Positions 26,025 through 39,159 of a stretch of DNA of 64,000 nucleotides are shown piece by piece (the first letter of the stretch is position 1; each line of letters begins with the position of its first letter). The position numbers were made by a program, and so were the translations under genes. The notes below the pieces were generated by a model that ran no database searches, was not told where the DNA came from, and was given only the letters and a program-made list of their open reading frames with translations. The stretch comes from Chrysomallon squamiferum (lineage: Eukaryota; Mollusca; Gastropoda; Neomphalida; Peltospiridae), in contig CM022665.1 in the NCBI GenBank assembly GCA_012295275.1, positions 42,611,152-42,675,151 on the forward strand. Direction: 5' to 3'.

Positions 26025-29000
26025 ATGAATTTCTTAAGAAAATCTTTTTTCTCTCGAAAGAGGAACAAGAAAGAATATCACTGAACCAAGTAAGATTTTC
26101 AGTGTAATTTATGTATTTACTTATGCATTTTATAACACGTCAAAATTCATTATGTGGGATACATTTACATGCAGCCTTGCAGTTTAGGTTCTATAAATAT
26201 TTTGCTATGATTTATAACTGTTTCTGCGAAAACATTAAATGTCTATGGTCAAACCAGTCAATGCCGACAAGGCGAAGATTTAAACTGCATGATTACCGAT
26301 TTATATTCATATTTGATTTTATAAATCAACTATTAATAAAATTTATTATCTAGTGCGTTCTCTGATCATTCAAACTTTTAGTGATTAAAATTAGGAATTT
26401 ATGTGATTGTTTTAATAACGAGTTACTGTTACTAGTACCACTATCACCATGACTCCAGTTTTAAAAGATTCCCCAACTTTAATCGAAGCACCGACATTCA
26501 TAATTAGTTTCAGTATTAGGCTATGTTATCGGATTTAAACGGCGAACGGGTGAAGGGAGATAACTTTGTTCATCCTACTTGCAGTATTATGCCAAGACAT
26601 TTGTAGAGTTCTCTTTGAATTTCAGCTAAGTCTATGAAATGCAGGGATTTTACAGCCCTACTTTTTAATTATAATCTAACAGACAATACATCTAACAATA
26701 TTATTCTTCTTATTATTTTTTTTTACAAGTGACTATATATTCTTCCCGGAAGGGTATGAAGACGTAGGCATTGGTGATACCACTCACGTATGTTTTATTT
26801 GTATTCTTCAATTTTAATACTTTTTTCAAATTAATTCAAAACACCTTTGGTGTGAAACTCATAACTTGGTATAAAAAAAAAAAGAAAAAAAAAAAGAAAC
26901 AAATATACAAATAAATTTGAAAAATAAATCAATAAAATTTATAATAATAATAATAATAATAATAAAATTTATAATAATAATAACAAAAATTATAATATTA
27001 ATAATAATAAGAAATATGTTAATTATTGAATGTTTCTTTGATTTCATTAACAACAATACTGCTAATAAAAATATTCTCCATTGTTAAATTATTTGTAAGT
27101 TCAATTTTATTCTTATTTTTTTTTTACAGAATAACACCAACATCTTTGAAATTTATGGTGAGTATTGACTTAAGTTTACACTATACAGTTTCTTTAGTCA
27201 CAATACACATTGCATATATATTTCAATAATTGTTTAATAATAGCAAAAAAAAATATCTATGAAACAATTTGTAGTTTTTAATCATTTTAAATTCATATAT
27301 ATATAACATTCTAATACAAATTTAAACATTTTAATTTTCTGTAATGGATGTTTATTCTGAATTTTGAAATTTTAAATATCAATTTATCTATCAAAGGATT
27401 ATCTAAGTTCTGTAAATCTTGTAGATTTCACATGTCCAGTGACCAAGACATTTCAAGACTGAACACACCCCGGTAATTATCAGTTTAATATTCTTTTTCT
27501 TTGTAATTTATATATTCTTTCCCTCTTTTTTCTTTCTTTCGTCTATTTATTTATTTTAACTATATATATATATATTCTTTGTTTTCAGATTTCTTTTCAT
27601 TAAATATATGAATTTAATATCGTCAGTGTTTTATATGTTAGTAATTTTAAGTGTTAAATGAATTTTTAATTCATCATTATTATTATTTTTCTTTTTTGTA
27701 ATTATGAGGAATACTTTAACTAAGAATGACAATTACTGGTAGGTGTTTGTTGTTAATTAATTGATATGCATCATTTCAGGATAATACATGTGCGAGGGAG
27801 GAGGAAGAAGACCTCATTGTAAGTTTCAAACCTTAATTTGATGATTCAGTTCCATTTTATTTTATTACACTGTCCTTACAAAATCCTGTATTAATATTCT
27901 TTATTAAATCAGGTAATACATATTTATTAAAAACAGACTGAAATTTAATTTATAACACTGAATTATAAAAACATAATGCAGTTTAAAAACTGAGTGATAT
28001 TTCCCACCAACAGCATAGTTACCTGACTCCGTTAAAGAAATTAAAACAACATTAAATCATTTTAAAATTTTAAGAAAGAAATTTTAAAACTTACAAAACT
28101 AAAATGAATTCTATAATTTCACTTTCCAGTTCTATATTGAAATTGATGGCTACACTCCACCGACCGGTGAGTATTTTTAATCAACCTATTCGTGCACATT
28201 TACTGTACACCAATGTTTTAAGAGACACCTTGCAATGATAAACAACTAAAATAATGTACATATCCATTTTTTAGAAAATGAAAGAAATTATCATTCCAGT
28301 GCTCAAATGATTATTCTACTTAATTATCTACAAGTTAAAATATACTAAAATCGTGGCAGTATATGTTTCTTAATAAACCATTGACAGTTGCAAACAATAT
28401 AAAACCATATTTTAACTCTATGTTGTCTAATCTGATCTAAATTTTAAATTATTTTAATTTAAGAAAAAAACTTGTTATAAAATAAATAAATAAAATAAAA
28501 TATTAAAAAGTAAATAAAGACTAGTTAATGTCGATGTTTAATGTCAACATCCCCATTAGAGATTGCGCTAGACTATTTATTATGGCTGATATTTGAGATA
28601 TACAGGATCAGTTCTACTCACAGCAATTTCCCAATCCATTCAGAGACCCATCACTCATTTATGAAGGAAACTGAATCCCTATGGAAAGATGCCTTTAAAG
28701 TATCTCCTTTTAGTCAGTAAGCCCATAGTGTATTCTATGTAGTTTTCCTTTCCTGACCTCTGTAAATTAAAAACATAATTTAGTCCATTCATTCACTTTT
28801 TTAATTGTGAAACTAAAACAAAACTAAAAAATCTCAGTATAGTTTATTCCTTTATTAAATTTTATGAAAAATTCTATTTAGATTTTATATTTCATGACAC
28901 TTATATTAAGATTTTACATTACTTTGTTCATTAATGTATGGGAAGTGTAGTGATAAAAAACTATAATGTTAAATGTGTTATTGTCTCTTTATTCAGACTC

Positions 29001-29733
29001 CACAGATAGAAGAACATGAAAGAAGGGTGTGTATAGCTTTTTAACATCTTGAATTATAGTTATAAAATGTCTTATAGAATACTTTATATATCAGTAAGTG
29101 AAGACAATTAATTAAAGCATTCATAACTATATCCACTGCAATCTGCTATTTTGTTTATTTTCAGTTTGTTTGGCAGTGAATAACACTCTATAGATGACAT
29201 TTAATAAAATTTTATAATCAATAATTATTACATATAACATATTATTATAATTCTCTTTCCTTAATATTAAGAAAGTTTGGCCCCTAAAAAGAAAATCTGG
29301 AAGTTAGACAATTTATTTAGTCTACAGTTTCAAATTTCATTTTACTTACAGGTCCACTCCTCTGAAAAAAACACCGATCATGAGTGAGTTACTACTAAAA
29401 AATCTTAATTAATGTTTTTAACAAAAAATTCTACAAAAGAAAGTAACCATTAACATCAATCAGATAAAGTGACTATTAACATAAGAATAGGAAAATGTAT
29501 TTCTTTGTCATTTGAAAAAAATAGTGGTAGTAAATTTTTTTTACATGTTATTAAATCTTGATTTGTCATGTTAGTATTTTAAAAGCTTTATTTAATATCA
29601 AAATTACTTTGTTATAAATATTTGATTCATGTTTCTTAGAAGTATATCTTTGCCTCAAATAAACTGTTTAATAAATACAGTTACAAAAGGTAAAGAGTTT
29701 GAGAACAAAAGGTGTTCTTTTATTATTTCCTTT

Positions 29734-29780
<47 letters not shown>

Positions 29781-31363
29781 TTGTTATTGTTATTATTGTT
29801 GTTATTATTTCAAAATAGATGGTTTATCTTTTTGGTATTTTGCAGCTTTCATCCTGACCAAAACATAAATGCACATTTGAATGCACATTAGTTGTTAATA
29901 AATATAATTATTTTGTCATTTACAACTTAACATTTTCCATAATATCAGAGAAAAAAAAAAAATAATAATAAAAAAAATAATAATAAAAAAATAATAATAA
30001 ATAATAATAATAAGAATAAACAACTAAGTTTTAAAAAGTAAAATAAACACAAGTTAATTGTTGTGTTTAATGTGAGCATCCCACTTGGAGATTGTGCTAG
30101 ACTATTTATTGTGGCTGAGATTTGAGATATACAGGATCAATTCTACTTACAGCCATTTCCCAATCCAGTCAGAGCCTGATTACCGATTTATCAAGAATAC
30201 TGAATCCCTATGGAAAGATGCCTTTAAAATATCTCCTTTTACGTAGAAATCCTATGGTGTATTGTCTGTAGTTTTCCTTTCCTGACCTCTGTAAAAGAAA
30301 AATATAATTTAATCCATTCATTCACTTTTTCTTTATTCTGAAACTAAAAGGTCTCAGCATAGTTTATTCTATTTATTAACGTTTACGAAAGATTCTGTTT
30401 AGATTTTATATTTCATGATGCTTATATTAACATTTTATATTACTTTCTTCATTAATGTGTGTAAAGTGTAATGATAAAAATGTAATATGTTAAATGTGCT
30501 TTTGTCTCTTTAACCAGACTCCGCAGACAGACGAGAAGAAAAGAAAGGTGTAGTATAACTTTTTAACATTTCGAAAGATTGTTATTATTAAATGTCCTAC
30601 AGAATACGTTATATATCAGTAAGTGATCATGATGGATGCCAAGAGTTAATTAAAGAGAGCCTGTACACTTTCAAAATTTATAAGTGTTCATTGCTACATC
30701 CACTGCAATCTGCTATTTTGCTTATTTTCAGTTTCTTTGGCAGTGAATAGCACTGTAGAGATGATATGTGTTAACTGCACATATAAATATCAGTAATGAC
30801 TCTTTCATAATCCTGAAATGTACTACAAAAATAAATAACCAAGTTATGAAATAAAGAGAGAAAAAAAGGAAAAAGAAAAGAATAAACTCCTACTGTCATC
30901 AATTAATACATATTAGATATTAATACATATATCGTTCCTTAATATTAACAAAATTTAGCCTCTAAAAAGAAAATTTGAAAGTAACAAACTTTATTAAAAC
31001 TACAATTTCAATTTTCATTTTACTTACAGGTCCACTTCTCTGGGGAAAACACCATACACAAGTGAGTTACTATTAATATATCTTAATTAATGTTATTAAC
31101 AAACAAAACAAACAGAAACAAAGTAACCATTAAGAAGAATCAGATAAAGTTACTATTGACATAAGCATAGGAAAATGTATTTCTCTGTCATTTGAAAAAG
31201 AATCATTGGTAGTAATTTTCTGACATGTTATTAGATCTTGATTTGTCATGTAACTATTTTGAAATTTTTATTTAATAACAAAATACTTTGGTTTAATAAA
31301 TTCTTTAATAAATAAACACAGATAGAAAAAGCGAAAGAGTTCAAGAACAAAATGTGTTCTTTT

Positions 31364-31411
<48 letters not shown>

Positions 31412-31425
31412 TTATTTATTTATTA

Positions 31426-31461
<36 letters not shown>

Positions 31462-31712
31462 TTCCCTTCAAAACATATGGTTTATCTTTATTGGTATTTT
31501 GCAGGTTTCATCCTGACCAAAAAATTAAGTCCACACCACTGCAACAGCTATTTCGTGTTTTTTGCCTGTGTATGTATAAAGAAAAGAAAAATTACATATT
31601 TTCTAAATCATTCATTCTTCTAATCATCCATCCAGTATTTTCTTTACAACCAACTGAACCTAAAACAAATCCCATACATGCAACTGATAACAGAAATACA
31701 ATTAGTATATAA
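26025..31712 (+). pseudogene. Copy B: inactivated member of the micro-exon family
   Basis: Exon equivalents: 26025-26089, 26730-26787, 27130-27157, 27425-27472, 27780-27818, 28130-28166, 28997-29026, 29352-29383, 29846 onward, 30518-30547, 31030-31061 and 31505-31712. At least four lesions are visible. Exon 1 has TGA at 26082-26084 where C has a Pro codon. The exon at 27425 has lost two T bases, giving an immediate TGA. The equivalent of A's exon 17367-17434 is deleted altogether. The exon at 29846 has lost about 16 bases including its donor. It also lacks the membrane exon of A. Splice sites elsewhere remain good, so it died recently. Confidence 0.8.
31366..31460. repeat. TTTA and TTA microsatellites in the last intron of copy B
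   Basis: Consecutive TTTA and TTA runs, matching the position of the TTA tract in copy A. Confidence 0.95.
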
Positions 31713-31907
31713 AAACAAGATATCTACTCATATATAATTATTAGATAAAATCAATACATTTACTTTGAACAGTTTATTATACAAATGTGTTTCACCTAGT
31801 AACTTCATTATCACTGGAGTGGGCTTAAATATTCATTCATTTGTTTGTTTTACAGACCACTAAGGAAACCAGAACAAGAAAAAGGACAGGACTGGTTTTA
31901 TACATTA

Positions 31908-31974
31908 TAGTTTATTGATTGAATTTAATTTTTTGTAAATAACAAATGAAATGTAATTAAATTTCTTATTATTG

Positions 31975-32011
<37 letters not shown>

Positions 32012-33104
32012 ATTGTAAATATTTTAACTGATTAGTTTTTTGATTAAATATAATTAGTTTGTAAATATCAAATGAAATACAATTAAACTTTTTATTAGTT
32101 TTTTATAAAAATGTAAATATGTCTACATACTAGTTTTTTGATTAACTTTAATTGTTTTGTAAATAACAAATGAAATACAATTAAACTTTTTATTAGTTTT
32201 TTATAAAAATGTAAATATGTCTACATACTAGTTTTTTGATTAACTTTAATTGTTTTGTAAATAACAAATGAAATAGTTAAACTTTTTATTATTGTAGGAA
32301 AAAAACACTGTAAATATGTGTATATACTAGTTTTTTGATTAAATATAATTGTTTTGTAAATAACAAATGAAATACAATGAAACTTTTTAGTAGTGTAGGA
32401 AATAAACAGTGTAAATATGTGTATATACTAGTTTTTTGATTAAATATAATTGTTTTGTAAATAACAAATCAAATAAAATGAAACTTTTTAGTAGTGTAGC
32501 AAGAAAACTCCTATAAATATGTGTATATACTAGTTTTTTGATTAACTTTAATTGACTTGTAAATAACAAATGAAATAGTTAAACTTTTTATTATTGTAGG
32601 AAAAAACCCGCTGTAAATATGCGTATATACTAGTTTTTTGATTAAATATAATTGTTTTGTAAATAACAAATGAAATACAATGAAACTTTTTATTAGTGTA
32701 AATAAAATAACCAAAAAATGTAAATTGTACATACTAGTTTTTTTTATTAAATATACTTTTTTGTAAATAACAAATGAAATAGAATTAATTTTTTTTATAG
32801 TAGAAAGAAAAAACCCTTTAAATGTGTACATACTAGTTTTTGATTAAATTTAATTGTTTTGGAAATAACAAATGAAATACAATTAAACTTTTTATTATTG
32901 TAGGAAAAAACCCCTGTAAATATGTGTATATACTAGTTTTTTGATTAACTTTAATTTCTTTGTAAATAATAAATGAAATAAAATTAAACTTCTTTTTATT
33001 ATTGTAAGAAAACAAAACCTGTAAATATGTGTACATACTAGATTTTTGATTATATATAATTGTTTTGTAAATAACAAATAAAATACAATGAAACTTTTTA
33101 TTTC
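31908..33104. repeat. Minisatellite after copy B, about 12 units
   Basis: The same repeat family as 21285-24462, with the GTAAATAACAAATGAAATA core, but only about 1.2 kb. Several neighbouring units are nearly identical (for example those around 32110 and 32220), which points to recent unit turnover by unequal exchange or slippage. A long poly-A run lies at about 31976-32007. Confidence 0.85.
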
Positions 33105-34085
33105 TCGTTTGTTTTTATTTATCAAACTAAAAAACTGAATTTGATTTGACATATAACTCCGAGATTCTTTATAAATATTCATAACATTTGAAGATATTGA
33201 ATTTAAACTTAATTAAGTAAAAACAGTTCAGTGCAATTAGTTAATGTTGAAATAAGTGCACAGGAAGTGTAAAAACTAAGAATATATATGTGTCTTTATT
33301 AATAACATGTTTATAGTAGAAAACTGAAGACAGGTATTATAATTTTTAAATATGACAAGATTTAAATTTTTCATCAAGAATAATGAAAATAAAAAAAAAA
33401 AACCGTAAAAAATAAAAAAAGGGAATAAAAAAGATCTTTTTAATATAAATATGTAAAAATAATGCTTTCCAATTTGATAGGGGAAAGCTGATTATCAACA
33501 GAGTGATCCCATCTTAGTAACACACCTCTCTATCCAGCACAATCAAAATTAAACCTAACGCAGAAAGGACAAGTCTGTCATTTAAAAAGTAAGAGAAAAA
33601 ATAAAAATAAAATAAAACGAGAGAAAATAATTCTTCGTTTCGTTCTATTCCCCCCACTAAAGACGAAGCCCCTCTTTTCTATATAAACCCCATCAAAAGA
33701 TGAGTCTTTAAATCGATTAATAGTAATGTTGGAATATTCGGAACTCTTTTCCCCAAAATGACGGAAAATATTTGCAATTTCAAATATTCTGATGACATTT
33801 CACTTAAGTTAATGTGACTTATTCGAGAAATGACAATAATTCGAATAAAAGAACCCAGGTTTAAAATAGATATTGTAAGATCGATTTAAAAATTAAACTG
33901 TCAACAAATTCGATTTAGCGTGTCTTATAATTAGCATTACGCAATCCAAAAAGTCCGTAGTTATAAGATATCGAAGTCGTACATTCTGCCCTTCGATGTG
34001 CGATCAAAAAACAGCAGAACTAAATCCTAAAGGGAAACAACTCTAGACTACATTTTTCATTTCCGTTTTCTTATAACCCAAACGT
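33105..34085. repeat. Distal flank of unit B (pair with 24480-25460)
   Basis: Non-coding sequence matching the flank after the first minisatellite, with small insertions (for example near 33600-33720). The end of similarity marks the right edge of the tandem duplication. Confidence 0.65.
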
Positions 34086-34724
34086 GAAGTCATAAAAGTG
34101 ATTTTTTTTTTTTTTTTTTAAGAAGTTAGGTTTTGGAACTAAATTTAAATAATTCATTAACACATCAAGCACCAACTTTATACTTCATTTTCTTGTTAAG
34201 TTGTTGAACTGTTAGTATGAGTAAAGTTAGGGTTGTTTGTTGTTTTATTATTATTAATAATGTAAACTATTGAGTGACCACAGGAAGTTTTCGTTTATTA
34301 CATGAATTATATAATTATTAACTGTTTATATGAAATACGTTGATGTGACATTAACATATTTCTTTTTCTTTTTTTTTTTTTTTTTTTTTTTAAACATAAC
34401 AACCACTAGTAATGTGTATTATTGTTTTTAAATTTCATATACTTTCCCCAGTTCAGTCATAAGAGATCATTAAGAAGAGTCAGTTTTAGGAAAACAACAA
34501 AATGATTTATTTAAAAATACTCATAATATTGACCTCACAACAGAAAGGAATCAGAAGTCACATATACAGGAACCAGAACTAACATTTATTTCTAAGATGA
34601 CTAAATATAGTAATATATTTTAAAAGTTTAATAATAAAACTCTTAAATTGAGAAGAAATACTTTTTATTTTTTATTTATTTTTTCAATTTATTGACACAT
34701 TTCTAATTATTATTTTTTTTACAG

Positions 34725-36620
34725 ATTAATTATTTTTGCAAAGTAAACAAGATCCATGTTTAGAGCAGTGACATGCTTGGGCTACTTCACACCCACACCC
34801 ATACAGATGCAGGGCATTCCTGTTATGCTTAATTTTAATTTCTAAAATCTCTCTCTCTCTCTCTCATCAATATTTTCTCAAGTGAGGGTTGTTTTTTATT
34901 TTTTAATAGACAACCACAGAACTCGAAAGACTGAAAAAGGTTTCAGGATTCACTGCATAGAGAAAGCTAGTACAGGTACTAAAAAGTTTGGCCCAAAAGA
35001 TGAAAAGTAATACTGTGAGATTTTAAATATTTCTTCTTATTAAGTAACTTAGTAATTTGATATAAATATATTTTTTAAAATTAAAAACTCAGCATTTGTT
35101 TGTTTATTTTTAAATTGTTTGGCAATGATATTAATTAATAAAAATATTATTATTATTATTATTATTCAGTTTTCAGACATTTCATTAAATAAAATAATTA
35201 TAAAAATAACATTAAAATATGTTATCTCTTTTCAGATACATTGGTTACAACTGCAAACAGACTGGTTTACTTACTAAAACAGACTCAGATTCCTCCAGTA
35301 GTAAATCGCAGCAGGTAACTTTTTATTATATTTTATTATTGTGTGTGTGTGTGTGTGTGTGTTTAAAATAAATGATGACTTTATTACAGAAACATTGTGA
35401 CTAAACAATTAAATAAAAAGAAATATGAAGAGCACATTAACAAGAAAAAATAACAAACAATTCAGGCTTTAGGCTAATACCATTTAGACATATTTTAGTA
35501 AGAAACAACTAATCAACACATTAAGAAAAACCATGTAAAACCATGACTTGGAAATGGACAAAATATACTAGAATACCAATGTTAACTGCAGTGCATGGAA
35601 TCAATACAGATTACTGAAATATTTTTATTTTTTATTTTTTTTATTCCTAATATAATTTTTATTTTTTACTGAAATTTAGCAACAGAAAATGTAGAACAGG
35701 AATTCTTGTTTGTGGGTACAGAGTGCAGGAAATTACTGGCCATTAGAAATCTCAAACAGGAGGTAAAAGTATGTATTTTTACCTTTTAAATTACAATTTT
35801 AAAAACAAATAAGTAACCAAAAACTAAATTCCCACAAAAAAACAACAATCTTTGCATTTTAGAGATTAAACGAATAAGGTATAGAAGTTAGTATTTTATA
35901 TTTTCTGTTTGTAAAGAAAAATAATAAATAAATAAAATAAAATAAACAGACCAAAAAATCTTGATGTATTAAGAGAATCAAAGAATAAGGTTACTAAAAA
36001 GTTCTTGTATCTTATTTTTATGATGTTTAAAGAGTACAGGGAATGCAGCCACCCGTGTTAATTTTTGTTTGATACAAGGAAAAAACAAAAAAACTGTTTC
36101 ATGAACTGATTTACGAGGGAATTGGTATTGATGTCATACATGCAGATACAACACAGATACAGGTAAGTTTTTTTTATTTTTTTTATTATTATCTTTATTT
36201 TTTAAATTTTTGTTTGTTTGTCAAAATGAGGATATAGTTAAGATGTATTTAGTATGAAAAGAAGTATGTTATTTTGATTTTTATTTAATTTATATCTTTT
36301 ATAGACCATTAAGCAATAAGGGAGAATTCTGTACTGATTAAATTTCTTTTAATTATTTTCATACTAAATTCTTAATTTAATTATTAGTTAACAAAGATAT
36401 ATAATTTTTTTGACATTGTCATGAGAACGTATATATATTTGTAACATAATTATTTTATAAATATATTTACTTTCTGTTTTTATTTATTTTCTTTCTTTCT
36501 TTTTTATATTTATATATATATATTATATATATATATTTTCAATAGCTTTATATTGATGACAGAAATACTGAACATAAATAAGATTCATTATCTTTTTTGT
36601 TTCTTTTATTTCTTTTTATA

Positions 36621-36657
<37 letters not shown>

Positions 36658-37280
36658 GTCTTTTTAATTCTGTTTTTCATTTAGTTTATGATAAAAACAT
36701 AAATATAATATTAAATGTTGATTATAAATTATATACAGTTTTATTTTGTCAAATACCATGTTATTTAAGATAGATCTTTTTATTTTATTTATTTTTATTA
36801 TTTATTTATTTATTTAAATTTTTAAATTTAATTTTTTTCATTTTAAATTTCAATACATAAATATAATATTAAATGATTTATTAGTTATCAATTTTATTTG
36901 ATTAAATACCACATTGTAAAGATACATCTTTTTTATTTTATTTATTTTATATTATTTATTTATTTAAATTTTCAAATTTATTTTGGTTTTTTCTCTTAAT
37001 TTGTGATAGATATATAAATATATTAAAAGATAATTATAAACTGTATGATTTTATTTCATTAAATGCTTTGAGAGTTTTAGAGGTTCTTAATTTTCTGCAA
37101 ACTGTATCATAAAATTCCATTTATTATAGCAGATAACTTACAATTAGTTGGGTTTTTGTTTTTTGTAATTTATTATATTATTATTATTCTTTATTTTTTT
37201 TACAGGTAGAAAGTTTTTTAAGGAAGGAGGAGAAAAGCAATTACTTTCTTCAGAGAGGATGACATAATAAATGGCAGAAG
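34725..37280 (+). pseudogene. DDX52: Decayed, intron-containing DDX52 (ROK1) DEAD-box helicase copy
   Basis: Ordered fragments match DDX52, an ATP-dependent RNA helicase of 18S rRNA maturation: KIHV with an in-frame TAG (34761) then, in another frame, GYFTPTPIQMQGIPVML, the Q-motif region (34780-34830); TELERLKK and, after a frameshift, GFRIHCIEKAS...KKFGPKDEK (about 34909-35010); DTLVTTANRLVYLLKQ (from 35236); a TENVEQEFLFVGTEC...LLAIRNLKQE exon (about 35680-35762); an exon 36040-36162 with PPVLIFV, TGA (36070), then [15 protein letters not shown]; and 37206-37280, where a VESF-like start is joined by deletion and frameshift to KAITFFREDD. Missing are the ATP-binding (GSGKT) and DEAD parts and the HRIGRTGR motif. 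Most introns keep gt/ag ends, so this arose by genomic duplication, not retrotransposition. It cannot encode an active helicase. Confidence 0.82.
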
Positions 37281-37424
37281 GTAACAAGACTTTAATAACA
37301 ACAGTAAATATATTTTCCCATTATTTTAATTTTATTAAAATTATTATTATTATTATTATTATTATTTATTTAATTTTTTTTTTCAAGTAAGTCACATACA
37401 TGTCAAACCAGGTTTTAAGACAAC

Positions 37425-38890
37425 TTCTCCCCAGGACAATTGCCCCTAGGATAACTGCCCCCATTTTTTTCTTCCAATAATGATTTTCAAGCATAACAAC
37501 ATAAATATATGTATAAGGACAGGTTTTTTAATATTCAAAAAATAATAGACCACATATAAAATGGAATTTAGAGTTCTCTAGTAAAGCTTTATATAGCAAC
37601 TGTTCGTTAATGAAGAATAAAATGTCATCTGTTATTTCATAAACATTTAGTACTGACGATAGAAGACAGAAATACAGTACAAAAATATGTTAGCTATCAC
37701 AATAAATTTGTGTGATAATGTTTATTTGACATAAAATTAGGTGTTCAGAATGAGATTTTAATTTTATGGACATTTAGTATTCAGCATATTACATTTTGAA
37801 AATACATAAATGTAGTGATATCATTACACTAAATAATACTTTGTGAAAAGGTAACTATAATGGTATTATTACATTACAGAAATACACTGTGAAAAGGTAA
37901 CTAATGTTACTATTACGTTACAGAAATACACTGTGAAAAGGTAACTATAATGGTATTATTACGTTACAGAAATACACTGTGAAAAGGTAACTAATGTTGT
38001 TATTACGTTACAGAAATACACTGTGAAAAGGTAACAATAATGTTATTATTACATTACAGAAATACACTGTGAAAAGGTAACTAATGTTACTATTACGTTA
38101 CAGAAATACACTGTGAAAAGGTAACTAATGTTACTATTACGTTACAGAAATACACTGTGAAAAGGTAACAATAATGTTGTTATTACGTTACAGAAATACA
38201 CTGTGAAAAGGTAACTAATGTTACTATTACGTTACAGAAATACACTGTGAAAAGGTAACTAATGTTGTTATTACGTTACAGAAATACACTGTGAAAAGGT
38301 AACAATAATGTTATTATTACATTACAGAAATACACTGTGAAAAGGTAACTAATGTTACTATTACGTTACAGAAATACACTGTGAAAAGGTAACTAATGTT
38401 ACGTTACAGAAATACACTATGAAAAGGTAACTAATGTTACTATTACGTTACAGAAATACACTGTGAAAAGGTAACTAATGTTACTATTACATTACAGAAA
38501 TACACTGTGAAAAGGCAACAATAATGTTATTATTACGTGGTTGAGGAGTTCACCACCAATCATCTGGGTTTTTTCTACTTCATTCAGTGCTTGCTCGTGT
38601 TTTAAAATTTCTATAAACTTCCAGAAATTTGGTTGGTAGGTACCAGTGTTTGCATGGAAACGAAGGTGCCACCTTTTGCGAAGTTGTTAGTCTGTGGCAA
38701 ATTCTGTATGTGGAATATATCTTTCTTTTAGATGTTTGGAACTGGGATGCTGAGATCTTGAGTTAACATTAAGGATGCAAATGATGTTAAGAAATGAGTT
38801 AAAAGGTGTTATACAGTTACACTGTTTCAATGGTGGCAGCTGTCTCAAATTACTTTTCTTGTCCAAATGGTCACATTTATGTTTTTCGCA
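37425..38890 (-). mobile_element. Remnant of a MULE-like DNA transposon
   Basis: On the minus strand 38540-38692 reads TNN, then after a +1 frameshift WHLRF followed by PNFWKFIEILKHEQALNEV. This matches the TNN(x)EGWH...HPNxWKFI...Q pattern I know from the C-terminal part of MULE/FLYWCH-associated transposases. The + strand at 37425-37470 holds a GGACAATTGCCCC / GGATAACTGCCCCC stretch resembling the ends of such elements. The other end is not seen and the rest of the transposase is gone or unreadable, so the boundaries are approximate. Confidence 0.5.
37835..38540. repeat. 44-46-bp minisatellite, about 15 units
   Basis: About fifteen tandem units, most 44 or 46 bases and one 38, each with AAATACACTGTGAAAAG followed by gtaac and preceded by ttacag. 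Units are highly alike and differ in the AT-rich spacer. The tract abuts the transposase remnant and may have expanded inside the transposon. Confidence 0.9.
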
Positions 38891-38996
38891 TAGCGCATTA
38901 AGTTTTAAACAATAAGAAAAATAAAAATGAAATATAAAGGGTTACTGTCCTCAGCAGTGTAATTATCATCTATATTTCTATCTTACATTTCAGCAG

Positions 38997-39152
38997 AAGA
39001 TGCAGTTTTCACTCAGATTCGTCTGTCACTGCCTTCAGACACTAAAGCAGAATCCAGGACATTGCTAAGTTTTCAGTAATAATAACATGCTAACAACATT
39101 ATTACAGCACTGGATGATTTTAAAAGGAAAATGTTATTGGAACATCTTGCAG
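38997..39152 (+). pseudogene. Exon-like segment, unidentified gene
   Basis: After tttcag, one frame reads EDAVFTQIRLSLPSDTKAE and on to LLSFQ, then three stop codons in a row (TAATAATAA), then in the same frame ALDDFKRKMLLEHLAE up to a good donor (GAAG/gtaaga). The composition is clearly protein-like. Either a true exon ends at the CA/gtaata donor or this is a broken exon. I do not recognise the protein, and it does not match DDX52. Confidence 0.35.
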
Positions 39153-39159
39153 AAGGTAA

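Noticed and set aside
29629-29868. 79-codon open frame ending in AAFILTKT
   Set aside because: It spans a TTTA tract and part of a copy B exon in the wrong frame.
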